A stretch of 64,000 nucleotides of DNA from Ochromonas danica (GCA_015146655.1 VKHL01000120.1:24653-88652); one strand, 5' to 3'; positions 23,832 through 34,766 are shown, counted from the stretch's first letter. Numbers and translations are program-made. The notes: generated by a model not told the origin, from the letters alone.

Positions 23832-24331
23832 ATGGACGCAGTTGCCAGCCTTCCTGAATACCAAAAGCAAGAGCTCATCAAGCACTTGGAGGAGCAGCAG
23901 ATCAAAGACTCTTTGAAGTGAGTCCCTCCTAACCACCCCTCAGCCTCTCCCTGTCATGGCACCCTTCTGACACACTCTCTCACTACATCTGACTCAATCT
24001 GACCCTCTCTGCTCTCTCACCTCCCTCTCTTTGTGTTGACAGGATGTACAATAAGCTAGTGGAAAGCTGCTTCGACAAGTGTGTCATGGTTGGCTGGGGC
24101 GGGGTGAGTGGTTTTTCCTCCTAACTCTCTGCCATAATAGACTACTAACAGACTAACTGTCTTATGTTATGTTAATATGATACGATGGGGTGACAGAACT
24201 TTAGCACGAAGAATCTGTCAGAAGGAGAGAACAAGTGCATCCATCAGTGCGCCGAGAAGTTCATGAAGCTGACTCAGAGAGTTGGCTTCCGCTTCGCCGA
24301 GTACCAGCAGCAGAAAGGCGGCGCTCCCTAA
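23832..24331 (+). CDS. TIM9: Small Tim chaperone, Tim9-like
   Basis: Three exons, 23832-23917, 24043-24103 and 24197-24331, encode 93 residues. The twin CX3C motif is complete (CFDKC and CIHQC), separated by 21 residues within the family range. The flanks MYNKLVESCFDKC and CAEKFMKLTQRVGFRFAEY match Tim9 better than Tim8, Tim10 or Tim13. It would act in the mitochondrial intermembrane space in a Tim9-Tim10 hexamer carrying hydrophobic precursors to the inner membrane. All splices are GT-AG and keep the frame. Confidence 0.88.
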
Positions 24332-24565
24332 TCCTCCTAATTTCACCTCCTTCACCCATAACTTCTTTGACTTATCTCTCACTAATTCTTTGCTAGCACG
24401 ACCCAGCAGGTCTGTCTTTTGAATAGGCTATACTGTAGTGTAGTTAGTGTTAGGGTCGAGGCAGAGCAGTTCGCAACGACTCGAGGGAAAGGTCTACAAA
24501 GGCAAGGGAGGACAAAAGGGTTCTTTGCTGACTGACTGACTGACTTTAACGAAGGAAAGCCTCGC

Positions 24566-25367
24566 TTAACCCACAATCAGCTTGCTGCCAGTCAAGGTGT
24601 AAGGAGGAATTTCCAGGTTGAGAGGAGCAGGACCCTTGCGCACGCGGCCGCTAATATCGTAGTGGGTACCATGGCAAGGGCAGAACCAGCCGCCGTACTC
24701 GCCGGCGTTGGCGAGAGGGACGCAACCCAAGTGGGTGCAGATGCCCAAGACAACGAGCCACTCAGGATCCTGAGCACGATCCTTGTCAGCCTGAGGATCC
24801 TTGAGGGAAGAGAGCTCAACAGCAGCCTCCTTCTCAATCTCATCAGCGGTTCTATGGCGGATGAAGACGGGCTTGCCTCTCCACTTGACGGTGATGCCAG
24901 TGCCCTCAGCGATGCCCGAGACGTCAAACTCGGCGGAGGCGAGGGCCAGCACATCCGCAGAAGCGCTCATGCTGGAGACGAACTAAGCATTATTCCAAAG
25001 CCAAGTCAGAACATTGGATGCGAAGAGGAGGGTGTAGAGGAGGGAGGGGTACCTTGATGAGAGCCAGTCTGGCGGTGGAGGCATAAATAAATCTAGCACC
25101 ACCCAGAGTGAAGTAAGTGAAGTCTCTGGTGTTCTCCTCACCAGCAGCCTTGTTGATGCGATCCTTCTCAAAGAGATGGTCGGGGCTGCCGTAGTTGACG
25201 GTAGTGGAGGCAGCAGCGGCAAAGCCTCTTGCCTGAGGGAAAGCTATTCATTCGGAAGCCATTCAAAGCGTAAGAAAAAAATTCTTAAACTCTTCGTAGA
25301 GCATGAAGAAGACCCAGGGGATCTTACCACGAGCAATATTAGCTGTCCTGACAAGGTTGCGGATCAT
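24566..25367 (-). CDS. UQCRFS1: Rieske iron-sulfur protein of complex III
   Basis: Exons 25328-25367, 25053-25243 and 24566-24982 give 215 residues. The [2Fe-2S] ligand boxes are CTHLGC and CPCHG, followed by [14 protein letters not shown]. The hinge and membrane anchor come from exon 2 and the start of exon 3 ([21 protein letters not shown], then [19 protein letters not shown]), typical of the mitochondrial bc1 Rieske protein and not the plastid b6f form. The N-terminus [21 protein letters not shown] is a mitochondrial presequence. The intron 1 acceptor was chosen at AATAG/CT because the nearer CTCAG gives the wrong frame. Confidence 0.92.
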
Positions 25368-25598
25368 CTTTTCGCTCACCAGTTCTCTGCACTGCCAAGG
25401 CAGCAAGCAGCAGAGCGAAGCAGTCGGTCAGTCACAAGCACCGCACCACACCAACACAGAGTGAGTGAATGGAAGGAAACGCGTTTCTTGAAGGAAAACA
25501 CCTCAAGTGGAAAAGCTGCTTTTTGTGGGAAAACGTGATGAAAAACGTGACGGTTATAATAGGGGGTTTGATGGGATGATTGAGAAGAAGGAGAAGAG

Positions 25599-27905
25599 AT
25601 GCAACCCCCAGCCCACACCCCAGCCCATATTCAATCTCAAGCGAAGCCTCTGGCACCGCCGAGACGATATTCCTCTCTAGCGACACCTCTGGGCTCATCT
25701 CATCAGCTGCTGTCGCCCAGGCCCTCCTTCACTCTGGCAGAGTTGGAGATCGAGGAGGGAGGAGAGGTGATGCGCCGTCTATCTGACGCACTGCAAGCCT
25801 CCTCCTCGCAAGCCAGGCCTCCGCGCACTCCTCCACCGAGCGGTCTGCCTCTCAACATCGCGGCGCTGCGGGGAGACCTTTCTCGCCTACGAGCAGTCCT
25901 CACTGCACAGCCTCATCGTGTCAACGATCGCTTCTCCTTCCTCACTCCACAGGGACCTCTGCTCTCTGCGGAGGAGGAGGGAGATCGCTTCTATCACCCT
26001 CCCCCTCTCTTCCCTCGCACTGTCAAAGCTGCGCTGGCTGTGGTGAGCGAGGGCAGGGAAGTGCTCTCCAGAGACCAGCGCTGGCTAATTGATCACGGCT
26101 TTGCTGGCTCTACCTTGCTCCACTATGCCTGTGTTGGAGATCAGGAAGAGGTGGTGCGCTACCTGGTGGATGACCTGCTGGCCGACACCTCCCTTGTCAA
26201 CGATGTGCGGCGACCCGCCGACTTCTACACCACAAATGATAACATCCGCCGCATGCTCTATGCCGCTGCAGACGACTCGTCATCCTCGCCTCCAGTGAGG
26301 GAGACCAAGAGCAAGGCTGCAATAGAAGCTCTGCTTGGCAGACAGCGAAGCACTTCGACTGAGCGGTCCAGCACTCCTCCTCCTGCTGCTCCTCCTCCCT
26401 CGTTATTAGCACCACCTTCGCAACAACCGCGATTGCTGCGTGCTGATCAGCCCGCCCCATTAGTCAGGGAGAATAGTGTCTCTGAGAGGGAGAAGGCGAC
26501 GAATCGAGTCTCCAGGAGACTCAGCCGAGTGATTAGTGCGCGGCGCTTGAGCTCCAACGCCTCTTCCGCTGCCACAATGACGTCTGGGAGTATGATTGAT
26601 AACGAGACACTCGATACCGCCACAGTCGCCTCCTCCGCGACAAGAACGAGTGCTGCAGCCTTCCTGGCTGCCACGCCTGTCTCGTCGGGCAGACCTCTTT
26701 CCCAGCGACTCACTCGTCGCTTCTCCAAGTACAGCGGCAGTGATCTCGAGGCTGTACGCGAGAAAGAAACAGAGAAAAGAAGCAATATGGCTGGTGAAGA
26801 GAGTGCAAAGGAGGAGGCCAGCGGTCCACAAGGCTATCTGTCTCAAGTGTTTTCCAATGCCAATGGTCGTCCACCTGTCGTTCTTCGCCGTCTCAGTGTA
26901 CAAGGTGGGACTCTAGAAAGTGCTTTTCTGCTTCCTAGCGGTGATGGGATAGTCAAAGCAGGCATCGACCTGGCAGATCACGAGACAGACCAAGCAGGTA
27001 ATGCGGAGGAGGAGGAGGAGGAGGTGGTGGCGACTAACAAGAGTCCTCCTTCTTCTCCTCCCGCCCGATCAACTCCGATAGTGGATGCTGCTCAGAAAGT
27101 ACGTCAGTCGCAGATACGCATGAAAGCACGAGAAGGTGACAGCAGGAAACTGAGTGAACTGCCTCCAGACGATCTCGACCGCATTGGCAACTTCTCCACT
27201 GCGCACTTTCGCTCTTTGCAAGAACTGGCCAATCAGATCCTGCATCAGAATAGTGAGGCCAGCCCTAATGAAGATCTGGTGGAGAAATATCTTCGCCATG
27301 AGCGGTTGCTTAAGATGGTGTCCACGACTGCTCCGCCCTCCTCCACTCATTCCTCCTCTGGGGAGGCCTGCTGGCAGCAGCAATCGCCGCCATCCCTCGA
27401 AGCTCTTCCTTATCGTGTGATGTTATGGCGCCGTGCAGGGCAGCGATTGAATGAAGGCCTCTATGATGGAGGAGATCCAGCTCGTCGTCGCCAACGCAAG
27501 CAGACCTTGCAGCAAGGAATCCAACTACTTCGTCAGGCCTTTCGCTCCTATGCCACACGCGATCGATGGGAAGCATTGGATGAGTGGCTAGAGAAGACTA
27601 ATCGGCAAATTCAGGAGGAAGAGGAGGCACAAAGAGTCGCTGAGCGACTGAGGGCGTCATCTGTGGAAACTCCTCCTCGAACATCATCTGCCACAGCGAG
27701 GAAGACTGTCAGCATCAAGGAGGATGGAGAAGAAGAACGAAAACAGAGGCATAATGGACAGCATTCTCCTGCTCCTCCTCGTCGACCCCCACCACCTCCA
27801 CAACCATTTGATAGCCGCTCGCTGTCCCTCAGTCACTACGAGCTGGATAGAGAAGTTGATGAGGTGGCAGATGAATTGAGTCGTATAATAGCTAGCAGTG
27901 ATTAG
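25599..27905 (+). CDS. Ser/Pro-rich protein with ankyrin-like repeats
   Basis: One long frame of 768 residues. Residues 85-230 contain ankyrin-like units (LPLNIAALRGDLSRLRAVL; STLLHYACVGDQEEVVRYLVDD). The rest is rich in Ser, Ala, Arg and Glu with repeated RRLSR-type basic stretches, probably disordered and phosphorylated. Near residues 600-670 a helical basic region (RVMLWRRAGQRLNEGLY, then LQQGIQLLRQAFRSYATRDRW) stands out. The tail has a proline run. No enzyme domain is visible and no ortholog is recognised. The gene is divergent from the Rieske gene, about 230 bases apart. Confidence 0.65.
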   Translation: MQPPAHTPAHIQSQAKPLAPPRRYSSLATPLGSSHQLLSPRPSFTLAELEIEEGGEVMRRLSDALQASSSQARPPRTPPPSGLPLNIAALRGDLSRLRAVLTAQPHRVNDRFSFLTPQGPLLSAEEEGDRFYHPPPLFPRTVKAALAVVSEGREVLSRDQRWLIDHGFAGSTLLHYACVGDQEEVVRYLVDDLLADTSLVNDVRRPADFYTTNDNIRRMLYAAADDSSSSPPVRETKSKAAIEALLGRQRSTSTERSSTPPPAAPPPSLLAPPSQQPRLLRADQPAPLVRENSVSEREKATNRVSRRLSRVISARRLSSNASSAATMTSGSMIDNETLDTATVASSATRTSAAAFLAATPVSSGRPLSQRLTRRFSKYSGSDLEAVREKETEKRSNMAGEESAKEEASGPQGYLSQVFSNANGRPPVVLRRLSVQGGTLESAFLLPSGDGIVKAGIDLADHETDQAGNAEEEEEEVVATNKSPPSSPPARSTPIVDAAQKVRQSQIRMKAREGDSRKLSELPPDDLDRIGNFSTAHFRSLQELANQILHQNSEASPNEDLVEKYLRHERLLKMVSTTAPPSSTHSSSGEACWQQQSPPSLEALPYRVMLWRRAGQRLNEGLYDGGDPARRRQRKQTLQQGIQLLRQAFRSYATRDRWEALDEWLEKTNRQIQEEEEAQRVAERLRASSVETPPRTSSATARKTVSIKEDGEEERKQRHNGQHSPAPPRRPPPPPQPFDSRSLSLSHYELDREVDEVADELSRIIASSD

Positions 27906-29083
27906 TTGCACATACATGTTCTTCATCATTTCACTATTACATTATAAGTAAAATTATATTTCACCATTCCATCACCACTAATGTTACTGTCCATGTCTAC
28001 AGACCTAACCTAGTCTATGGTCTTAAGTCCACTTTAGAATGTCTTTTGGTAACTACAACAGTAGAGATCTTCTGGATATGGTCTATAGTATCTCTGACAC
28101 AGGCAATAGACAACCTCTTTGTTGGGGAAGAAGTTGACCGGATCCGGGACATGGAGGGACGAACAGCACCCACCACACACACATTGACTGAAAACTTCCT
28201 TTCCACCCAAAGTGAAAGAGAAAAAGAATGCCATGCGTGTGGTCAAACTGCTGAAGATGAAGACTGAAGATGCTCCATGTTTTCACTATGGCTTCAACGA
28301 GCATATCATAGTTCGAGTCGTCAAACAACTGGAGTCTTTGTGTGTCCCCAGTAGCCTCGTTATGTTGTCCACTCGGGACGCACCAAGATTCAAGTTGGCG
28401 ACTCGAACTACGATATGCTGGTGGAAGCCATAGTGAAAACAAGCCAAGCGCACCGATCTATCAACTGCTCTGTTTCAGAACCTTCTGCAGGAGAGAATGG
28501 CACAAGAGTTTCAAATCTTGGCATTGATAAGCATCTCTGAGACATGCTAGAAGACGATCCAACATTCAAGCAGTTGCTGGAGCTCTAGAGCTGAGTTCGT
28601 TTGGTATCGCGTAGTGGGGAGTGGGTGTTCAACAAGTTCTTTGTCCGTGACAAAATAAAACAATATAATTCGGAATACCACATTACACTTCAAGCTCCAT
28701 CTGTTGACGGCATTGTGGCCATGCTAGGACGGATGTGTGGTATTATTCATTTGCGTATGGACAACCTGGATGCGATTGAAGCCCACAAACGTGAAGTCTC
28801 GCTTAAAGGAAGTCGAGAATAGAGGAGAATTGATAGTTAGAGGAGTCGAAGCGGACGACATCGCTACTATTGAGGATTCTGACTAGTAACTCATTAGCTT
28901 ATTCCTCAATCACCGCCATTGTCATAGACACTGCATGGCACAGACTCAAATAAACATCCCTATCTCAATGTTGATCACACCTTGCACGAAGATGGCTGGG
29001 AAAAGAAGAAACATACTTAAATACTATACGTACAACACCTATACTCACAATCAAATACACTCATATGGCAACTAAGCCCAAGA
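27906..29083. other. Gene-poor stretch with degenerate coding remnants
   Basis: No complete gene can be built. It holds a long inverted repeat (28279-28438). A minus-strand stretch at about 28034-28140 contains VVYCLCQRYYRPYPEDLYCC, weakly like the start of a PHD finger, but it ends in a stop. A plus-strand frame at 28601-28822 has no ATG start. I read the region as decayed coding sequence. Confidence 0.4.
28279..28438. repeat. Inverted repeat, ~45-base arms
   Basis: Arms 28279-28323 and 28394-28438 are reverse complements apart from about four mismatches, around a ~70-base centre. Both arms, read outward, encode DSNYDMLVEAIVKT, so this looks like an inverted duplication of a coding fragment. 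Confidence 0.8.
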
Positions 29084-30045
29084 CTACGGTTGCTTTGAAG
29101 AGAGTTCCTTGGCAAGACTGAGACGCCTGCCATACATTTCAATGCGATAAATACGTTGATCATTATCCAGCCTCAGAATCATCCATCCATCCATATAAAC
29201 TTGGTGAGTTTCCACAAATCCAGTGAGGCGTCGTGTTTGCACATCTGTTTCGCCAAGGAATGCCTGCAATTGATCTGCTGCTTTGAGAGCTTCGAGAGTG
29301 AAGAAGGGGAGCTGATAGGTAGATCCTTTCATAGGAAGTTCAACCAAATGCTCTTTTAGGATAGTGCCACGGAATGAAACCTTCGATATGATCGCACTAC
29401 CTGGCGCATTGAGCTTATGCTGAATCCACGACTTCTCCAAGCAACCCACAATATCCGGGATGGAGCCAATGCGTTTGGCCAAGACATCAATGACACTGGG
29501 TAGTCCTCGAATGGTGAGGGGTTTGACCTCACGAGGAGCTTGACTGAGAAAGCTGTCATCGACGTTGTCAATCATAGAGCAGCTGCCCATGCAGAAGTCC
29601 TGGAAGAATTGTCGGTAGAGCGACATGTCGGCTGAGTTGAGCACATTGAAGTACATCGTAGCCAGTTTTCGCCTAAGATCGCTCTTTAAGATGCGAGGAA
29701 AGGGGTGTTCATTGTTGCGATGTCTCTTGCGTCGCTTCTTGAGAGGCCGAAGGTTGACATCTGCTCCCACAGGTTCGTTGACAAACACTTCAAACAAAGG
29801 CGGAGAGGAAGAGATGGAGGAAGTGGAACACAATGATAAAGTGGAAGTAGAGGAGAGGAGCTGCTGCTCTCTTTCTCCCTGCCACAAATCGTTTTCGTGG
29901 ATTTCTTCTTCCAAGGGCCAGTCATCTGACAGACAAGACAGTTCAGGTCATCATAATTCCTGAAGTACACAAAGAAAAGATGGTGCTTACCTAAAGAGAA
30001 ATCATTTAGCAGCAATTCATCGGCGAAATCCAGAGCCATCATCAT
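29084..30045 (-). CDS. Cluster gene 1: acidic-basic-NTF2-like family protein
   Basis: Exons 29991-30045 and 29084-29925 give 298 residues. The short first exon encodes an acidic/hydrophobic start (MMMALDFADELLLNDFSL) and splices in phase 1 onto DDWPLEEE, the layout shared by most members. Then come a Ser-rich part, VNEPVGADVNL, a basic run (KKRRKRHRNN), and the motif PFPRILKSDLRRKL. The C-terminal ~200 residues fit an NTF2/SnoaL fold: YFNVLNSADMSLYRQFF, IGSIPDIV, VSFRGTI, and a final MILRLDNDQRIYRIEMYG. Function is unknown; the basic run suggests nuclear import or nucleic-acid binding. It is head to head with cluster gene 2, with 172 bases between the starts. Confidence 0.78.
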
Positions 30046-30217
30046 ACCATGTTATGTCATAACTTTAACTAACAGCATTGATTTAACATTTCACCATCGG
30101 ACATGTGGCAAGATGGTTGGTGGACGACTTATAGAACTCTAAGTTTTGGATTTATTAGTCACAATAAGCGACTGGGAGAACATCTGGGAGAATTTTGTTT
30201 CGTTTTGTTGTTTGAGA

Positions 30218-31282
30218 ATGAGCGACATGTTGGTCTCCGAAGAACCTGCTCATGATCAGCTCGTACTTGATAACTTTATTGAAGATTTCTCCTCAGGTGA
30301 GCACCTCTTCCACCACTTCCGAATGCTCTCGCAGCGGGGCTGCTGGTGACTCATACCATCTGTCTGACTGTTGCTGATCGTAATGACACGATTCTTCGCA
30401 GATGAGTGGTATATAGGTGCTATGGGCGAGACCAGCTTGTGGGATAGTGTGCAGGGGCAGTCCTCGCTAGGCAACTCCTCCCTCTCCCTCTCCCTCACCT
30501 GCTCCTCGACCTCCCTCTCCTCTTCATCATTATCGTCCTCGCCGCCCTCCGTTGAGCTCTTTGTGGATGAGCCTGTGGGTTCAGATGTCAATCTGCGGCT
30601 TACGAAGAAGCGGCGCAAGAGATATCGTCGCAATGAAAACCCATTTCCTCGCATCTTGAAGAGAGACTTGAGGCGACTGTTGCACGGCATGTACTTCAAT
30701 GTGGTCAACTCAGGCGACATGACTCTTTATCGACAGTTACTTCGTGACATCTGTGCGGATAGCTGCTGTTTAGTGGACAATCTCGATGACCGGTGCATGT
30801 CTCCTGGACTGCAAACTGTCAAGCCAATCAAAATTCGAAACCTAACGAATGTGGCAGATATTCTATCCAAGCGATTGGGTTCTCTGCCTGACCTTGTGGG
30901 TCACTTGGAGAAGTCTTTTATTCGACACCAGCTAAATACTCCTGGTTGTCTATTGATGGCGAAGACTCGCTTCCAAGGCACTTTTCCGAACAATAAATTA
31001 CTTCGACTAACCCTCGAAAATGGTGAGCAGCGTTACTTGCCCTACTTCATGGTGGATGCTTTGAATATATCTGGTCGATTCGATGCGTTTGTTGGCGGTG
31101 GGGATGTGAGAATCGAAGCTTTGGACGATATGACGTTTTGGCACATTGTGGAAATAGATGCGTGGATGATCTTCCACTTGGACAATGATAATCGCATTTA
31201 TCGCATTGAATTTCACGGGCAAATTTCCAGTCGCTGTGAGATGCTCTCTGATCTAGAAAGTAGGTCGTGTGTCCGAAGGTAG
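30218..31282 (+). CDS. Cluster gene 2 (A): acidic-basic-NTF2-like family protein
   Basis: Exons 30218-30296 and 30402-31282 give 319 residues. Exon 1 (MSDMLVSEEPAH, then LDNFIEDFSS) splices in phase 1 onto DEWYIGAM. A Ser/Leu-rich stretch, VDEPVGSDVNL, KKRRKRYRRN and PFPRILKRDLRRLL follow, then the NTF2-like region (YFNVVNSGDMTLYRQLL, LGSLPDLV, TRFQGTF, WMIFHLDNDNRIYRIEFHG). This is the only full-length copy of gene A: its 3' part, from base 30800 on, is copied twice more downstream as fragments lacking the acidic and basic parts. Confidence 0.78.
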
Positions 31283-31330
31283 CCTGCTGAGAAATGGTGT
31301 GTTTTGTTCATTATCGATCATTATATGTTC

Positions 31331-31374
31331 ATTATCGATAATTTGCTCCTCTTGGACTTTCTTGGTTATAAATA
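31331..31374 (+). promoter_or_regulatory. Candidate promoter of B1: ATTATCGATAAT palindrome and TATA-like box
   Basis: A perfect 12-base palindrome at 31331-31342 follows a partial copy (ATTATCGAT) at 31310-31318. TATAAATA lies at 31367-31374, about 140 bases before the B1 ATG. The block recurs at 33430-33473 and 35529-35572. Promoter function is an inference. Confidence 0.4.
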
Positions 31375-31515
31375 GATGTGCCTCGACGAGAGCGGCTGAG
31401 TGATGTGTATGTTTGGTATTGGATAATTATAAAAAGAAATGTAACAGTTCTCGTGGAGTTGTGTTTGTTCATTGAAAGCGCAGCTCAAACCCTCAAAATC
31501 AGAGTTGAAAATCGT

Positions 31516-32611
31516 ATGTTTCCCTCCAATTTCACTTCATTTACAACAACGAAAGGAATGACAAGTTCTGGAGACTACTCCTTTGACCTGACCAGCTTTG
31601 ATAGTGCCGCAAGGTCAGAAGACTTTCTTGATGATCTGCTGGAAGATTTCTCATCAGGTGAGCGCCTGGATTGTATTAATAGAGTAAAATCGATGTGATG
31701 GTTGTGATGGGTGATGAACGTGTCCTTTGTTGTGTGATCACATTGACAATGTGATTAATTGATGCTGTGGTTGCTAATCACTACTCTCCACTATGTGATC
31801 AGATGAATGGCCACTGATGCTAACTGAGGAGGATAAGGTGTGTGGGGAGGGCATGCAGCTGACCCCACAGAGAAACTTCTCCCTTTTTACTTCTTCACCA
31901 CCTACCCTCATTACCTTGATGATGGATCAGCCACAAGCTTCAGACGTCAACCTTCAACCCATAAAGAAGCGCCGCAAGCGCAATCGCCCCACTGCTCGCC
32001 CTTTTCCTCGCATCTTGAAGAGCGATCTGCGCCGCAAACTGCCTCTGATGTACATCAATGCTGTAAACTCTGGTGACATTGGGCTGCTAGAGAGCTTTTT
32101 CCGTGCGTTCTGTGTGGGTAGCTGTAGTTTGGTGGACAATCTGGACGACACTTCTATCTGTCAAGCGCTGAGAGAAGTCAAACCTCTCACTGTGCGGGGA
32201 CTGAACAAAGTAGCGGATGTTCTGACGAAGCGCATTGGTTCTGTCCCTGACATTGTTGCTCATATCGAGAAGTCTTGGATTCAGCATCGTCTGAATGCTC
32301 CAGGCAGTGTGGTTATCTCCAAGGTTCTCATCAAAGGCACACTTCTCGATAACCATTTGGTGGAGATACCTGTGAGTGGTTTCCCCAGCTATCGGTTGCC
32401 TTTCTTTATTTTGGAGTCTCTAAAGGCTGCAGGGCAATTAGAGGCTCTCACTCATGGTGCAATGGTACAGAGTCCTGGCAGTGTAGGTGTCTCTGTGAGC
32501 TGTCATCGACTGGAAATCAACGGTTGGGTCGCCTTTTACTTAGATAATGACAATCACATATATCGATTGGAAATAAATGGTCTATTATCCTTTCAGAGGG
32601 GTACACTCTAA
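31516..32611 (+). CDS. Cluster gene 3 (B1): acidic-basic-NTF2-like family protein
   Basis: Exons 31516-31657 and 31803-32611 give 316 residues. Exon 1 ends in an acidic stretch (SEDFLDDLLEDFSS) and splices in phase 1 onto DEWPLMLTEED. Then come DQPQASDVNL, the basic KKRRKRNR, PFPRILKSDLRRKL, and the NTF2-like region with YINAVNSGDIGLLESFF, IGSVPDIV, VLIKGTL and WVAFYLDNDNHIYRLEING. The frame stays open upstream without an ATG, so 31516 is the first real start. The protein is identical to B2 and differs from B3 only near the exon 2 start. Confidence 0.78.
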
Positions 32612-32667
32612 ATGCTGAGGCTCGCGGCCATCAATAAACTGGTGACCTCTATAAGAGGCAAAGTCTG

Positions 32668-32898
32668 TCATGAACAACTGTCGGGATGGATTCGCATGTC
32701 TCCTCGCATCTCGATGCGATATATATGATTGTTACTATCCAAGGAGAAGATGATCGTGGCCTCGATCTCTACCTTGGAACAGTTCCCTTCTATCCACGAC
32801 GAGTCGGGCTGGATATATTGTGAGGCAGTGATTTGAGGTGGCAAATAGCCAGACAACCTCAAAGCATCGAAGACAAAGCCAGGTACTGCAAAGCTAGG
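32668..32898 (-). pseudogene. Truncated copy of gene C (fragment C1')
   Basis: This keeps only the last ~75 codons of gene C (FVFDALRLSGYLPPQ to the same stop). The upstream part is replaced at about 32880-32898 by a short filler and then by antisense gene A sequence. It lacks the acidic start, the basic motif and most of the fold, so it is very unlikely to make a working family protein. Confidence 0.82.
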
Positions 32899-33381
32899 TC
32901 TCCTGGACTGCAAACTGTCAAGCCAATCAAAATTCGAAACCTAACGAATGTGGCAGATATTCTATCCAAGCGATTGGGTTCTCTGCCTGACCTTGTGGGT
33001 CACTTGGAGAAGTCTTTTATTCGACACCAGCTAAATACTCCTGGTTGTCTATTGATGGCGAAGACTCGCTTCCAAGGCACTTTTCCGAACAATAAATTAC
33101 TTCGACTAACCCTCGAAAATGGTGAGCAGCGTTACTTGCCCTACTTCATGGTGGATGCTTTGAATATATCTGGTCGATTCGATGCGTTTGTTGGCGGTGG
33201 GGATGTGAGAATCGAAGCTTTGGACGATATGACGTTTTGGCACATTGTGGAAATAGATGCGTGGATGATCTTCCACTTGGACAATGATAATCGCATTTAT
33301 CGCATTGAATTTCACGGGCAAATTTCCAGTCGCTGTGAGATGCTCTCTGATCTAGAAAGTAGGTCGTGTGTCCGAAGGTAG
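32899..33381 (+). pseudogene. 5'-truncated copy of gene A (fragment A2')
   Basis: Identical where compared to the 3' part of gene A (30800-31282), with the same stop. It lacks exon 1, the acidic part, the basic stretch and the PFPRILK motif. The open frame extends back into antisense gene C sequence from 32833 but has no ATG there; the first ATG is deep inside the fold. It is probably not a functional protein unless transcribed from an unseen promoter. Confidence 0.82.
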
Positions 33382-33614
33382 CCTGCTGAGAAATGGTGTG
33401 TTTTGTTCATTATCGATCATTATATGTTCATTATCGATAATTTGCTCCTCTTGGACTTTCTTGGTTATAAATAGATGTGCCTCGACGAGAGCGGCTGAGT
33501 GATGTGTATGTTTGGTATTGGATAATTATAAAAAGAAATGTAACAGTTCTCGTGGAGTTGTGTTTGTTCATTGAAAGCGCAGCTCAAACCCTCAAAATCA
33601 GAGTTGAAAATCGT

Positions 33615-34710
33615 ATGTTTCCCTCCAATTTCACTTCATTTACAACAACGAAAGGAATGACAAGTTCTGGAGACTACTCCTTTGACCTGACCAGCTTTGA
33701 TAGTGCCGCAAGGTCAGAAGACTTTCTTGATGATCTGCTGGAAGATTTCTCATCAGGTGAGCGCCTGGATTGTATTAATAGAGTAAAATCGATGTGATGG
33801 TTGTGATGGGTGATGAACGTGTCCTTTGTTGTGTGATCACATTGACAATGTGATTAATTGATGCTGTGGTTGCTAATCACTACTCTCCACTATGTGATCA
33901 GATGAATGGCCACTGATGCTAACTGAGGAGGATAAGGTGTGTGGGGAGGGCATGCAGCTGACCCCACAGAGAAACTTCTCCCTTTTTACTTCTTCACCAC
34001 CTACCCTCATTACCTTGATGATGGATCAGCCACAAGCTTCAGACGTCAACCTTCAACCCATAAAGAAGCGCCGCAAGCGCAATCGCCCCACTGCTCGCCC
34101 TTTTCCTCGCATCTTGAAGAGCGATCTGCGCCGCAAACTGCCTCTGATGTACATCAATGCTGTAAACTCTGGTGACATTGGGCTGCTAGAGAGCTTTTTC
34201 CGTGCGTTCTGTGTGGGTAGCTGTAGTTTGGTGGACAATCTGGACGACACTTCTATCTGTCAAGCGCTGAGAGAAGTCAAACCTCTCACTGTGCGGGGAC
34301 TGAACAAAGTAGCGGATGTTCTGACGAAGCGCATTGGTTCTGTCCCTGACATTGTTGCTCATATCGAGAAGTCTTGGATTCAGCATCGTCTGAATGCTCC
34401 AGGCAGTGTGGTTATCTCCAAGGTTCTCATCAAAGGCACACTTCTCGATAACCATTTGGTGGAGATACCTGTGAGTGGTTTCCCCAGCTATCGGTTGCCT
34501 TTCTTTATTTTGGAGTCTCTAAAGGCTGCAGGGCAATTAGAGGCTCTCACTCATGGTGCAATGGTACAGAGTCCTGGCAGTGTAGGTGTCTCTGTGAGCT
34601 GTCATCGACTGGAAATCAACGGTTGGGTCGCCTTTTACTTAGATAATGACAATCACATATATCGATTGGAAATAAATGGTCTATTATCCTTTCAGAGGGG
34701 TACACTCTAA
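33615..34710 (+). CDS. Cluster gene 4 (B2), identical copy of B1
   Basis: Exons 33615-33756 and 33902-34710 give the same 316 residues as B1, shifted by exactly 2,099 bases. The intron and upstream palindrome/TATA block are also the same. Lack of silent differences means the duplication is very recent, kept uniform by conversion, or an assembly artefact. Confidence 0.75.
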
Positions 34711-34766
34711 ATGCTGAGGCTCGCGGCCATCAATAAACTGGTGACCTCTATAAGAGGCAAAGTCTG

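Larger units (their letters stand above)
30800..32898. repeat. Tandem unit, copy 1 (2,099 bases)
   Basis: The unit begins inside gene A at TCTCCTGGACTGC and ends in a truncated gene C fragment. It contains the 3' part of A, all of B1, and the 3' part of C in reverse. The next copy starts 2,099 bases on, and I found no difference wherever I compared copies 1 and 2. Confidence 0.92.

Noticed and set aside
25244-25327. Rieske intron 1 acceptor at CCCTCAG
   Set aside because: It is the stronger-looking site but breaks the frame; AATAG 11 bases upstream gives the expected protein.
28034-28140. Possible PHD finger (YCLCQRYYRPYPEDLYCC) on the minus strand
   Set aside because: The remaining Cys/His ligands are missing and a stop follows at once. 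Left as a possible remnant.
28601-28822. Frame with APSVDGIVAMLGRM, weakly like ribosomal protein uL30
   Set aside because: No ATG, stops just upstream, and no conserved N-terminal half could be found. Similarity is too short to name.
32833-33381. Apparent 182-codon gene at the duplication join
   Set aside because: It has no ATG at its start and its first part is antisense gene C. It is a by-product of the join to the truncated gene A copy.
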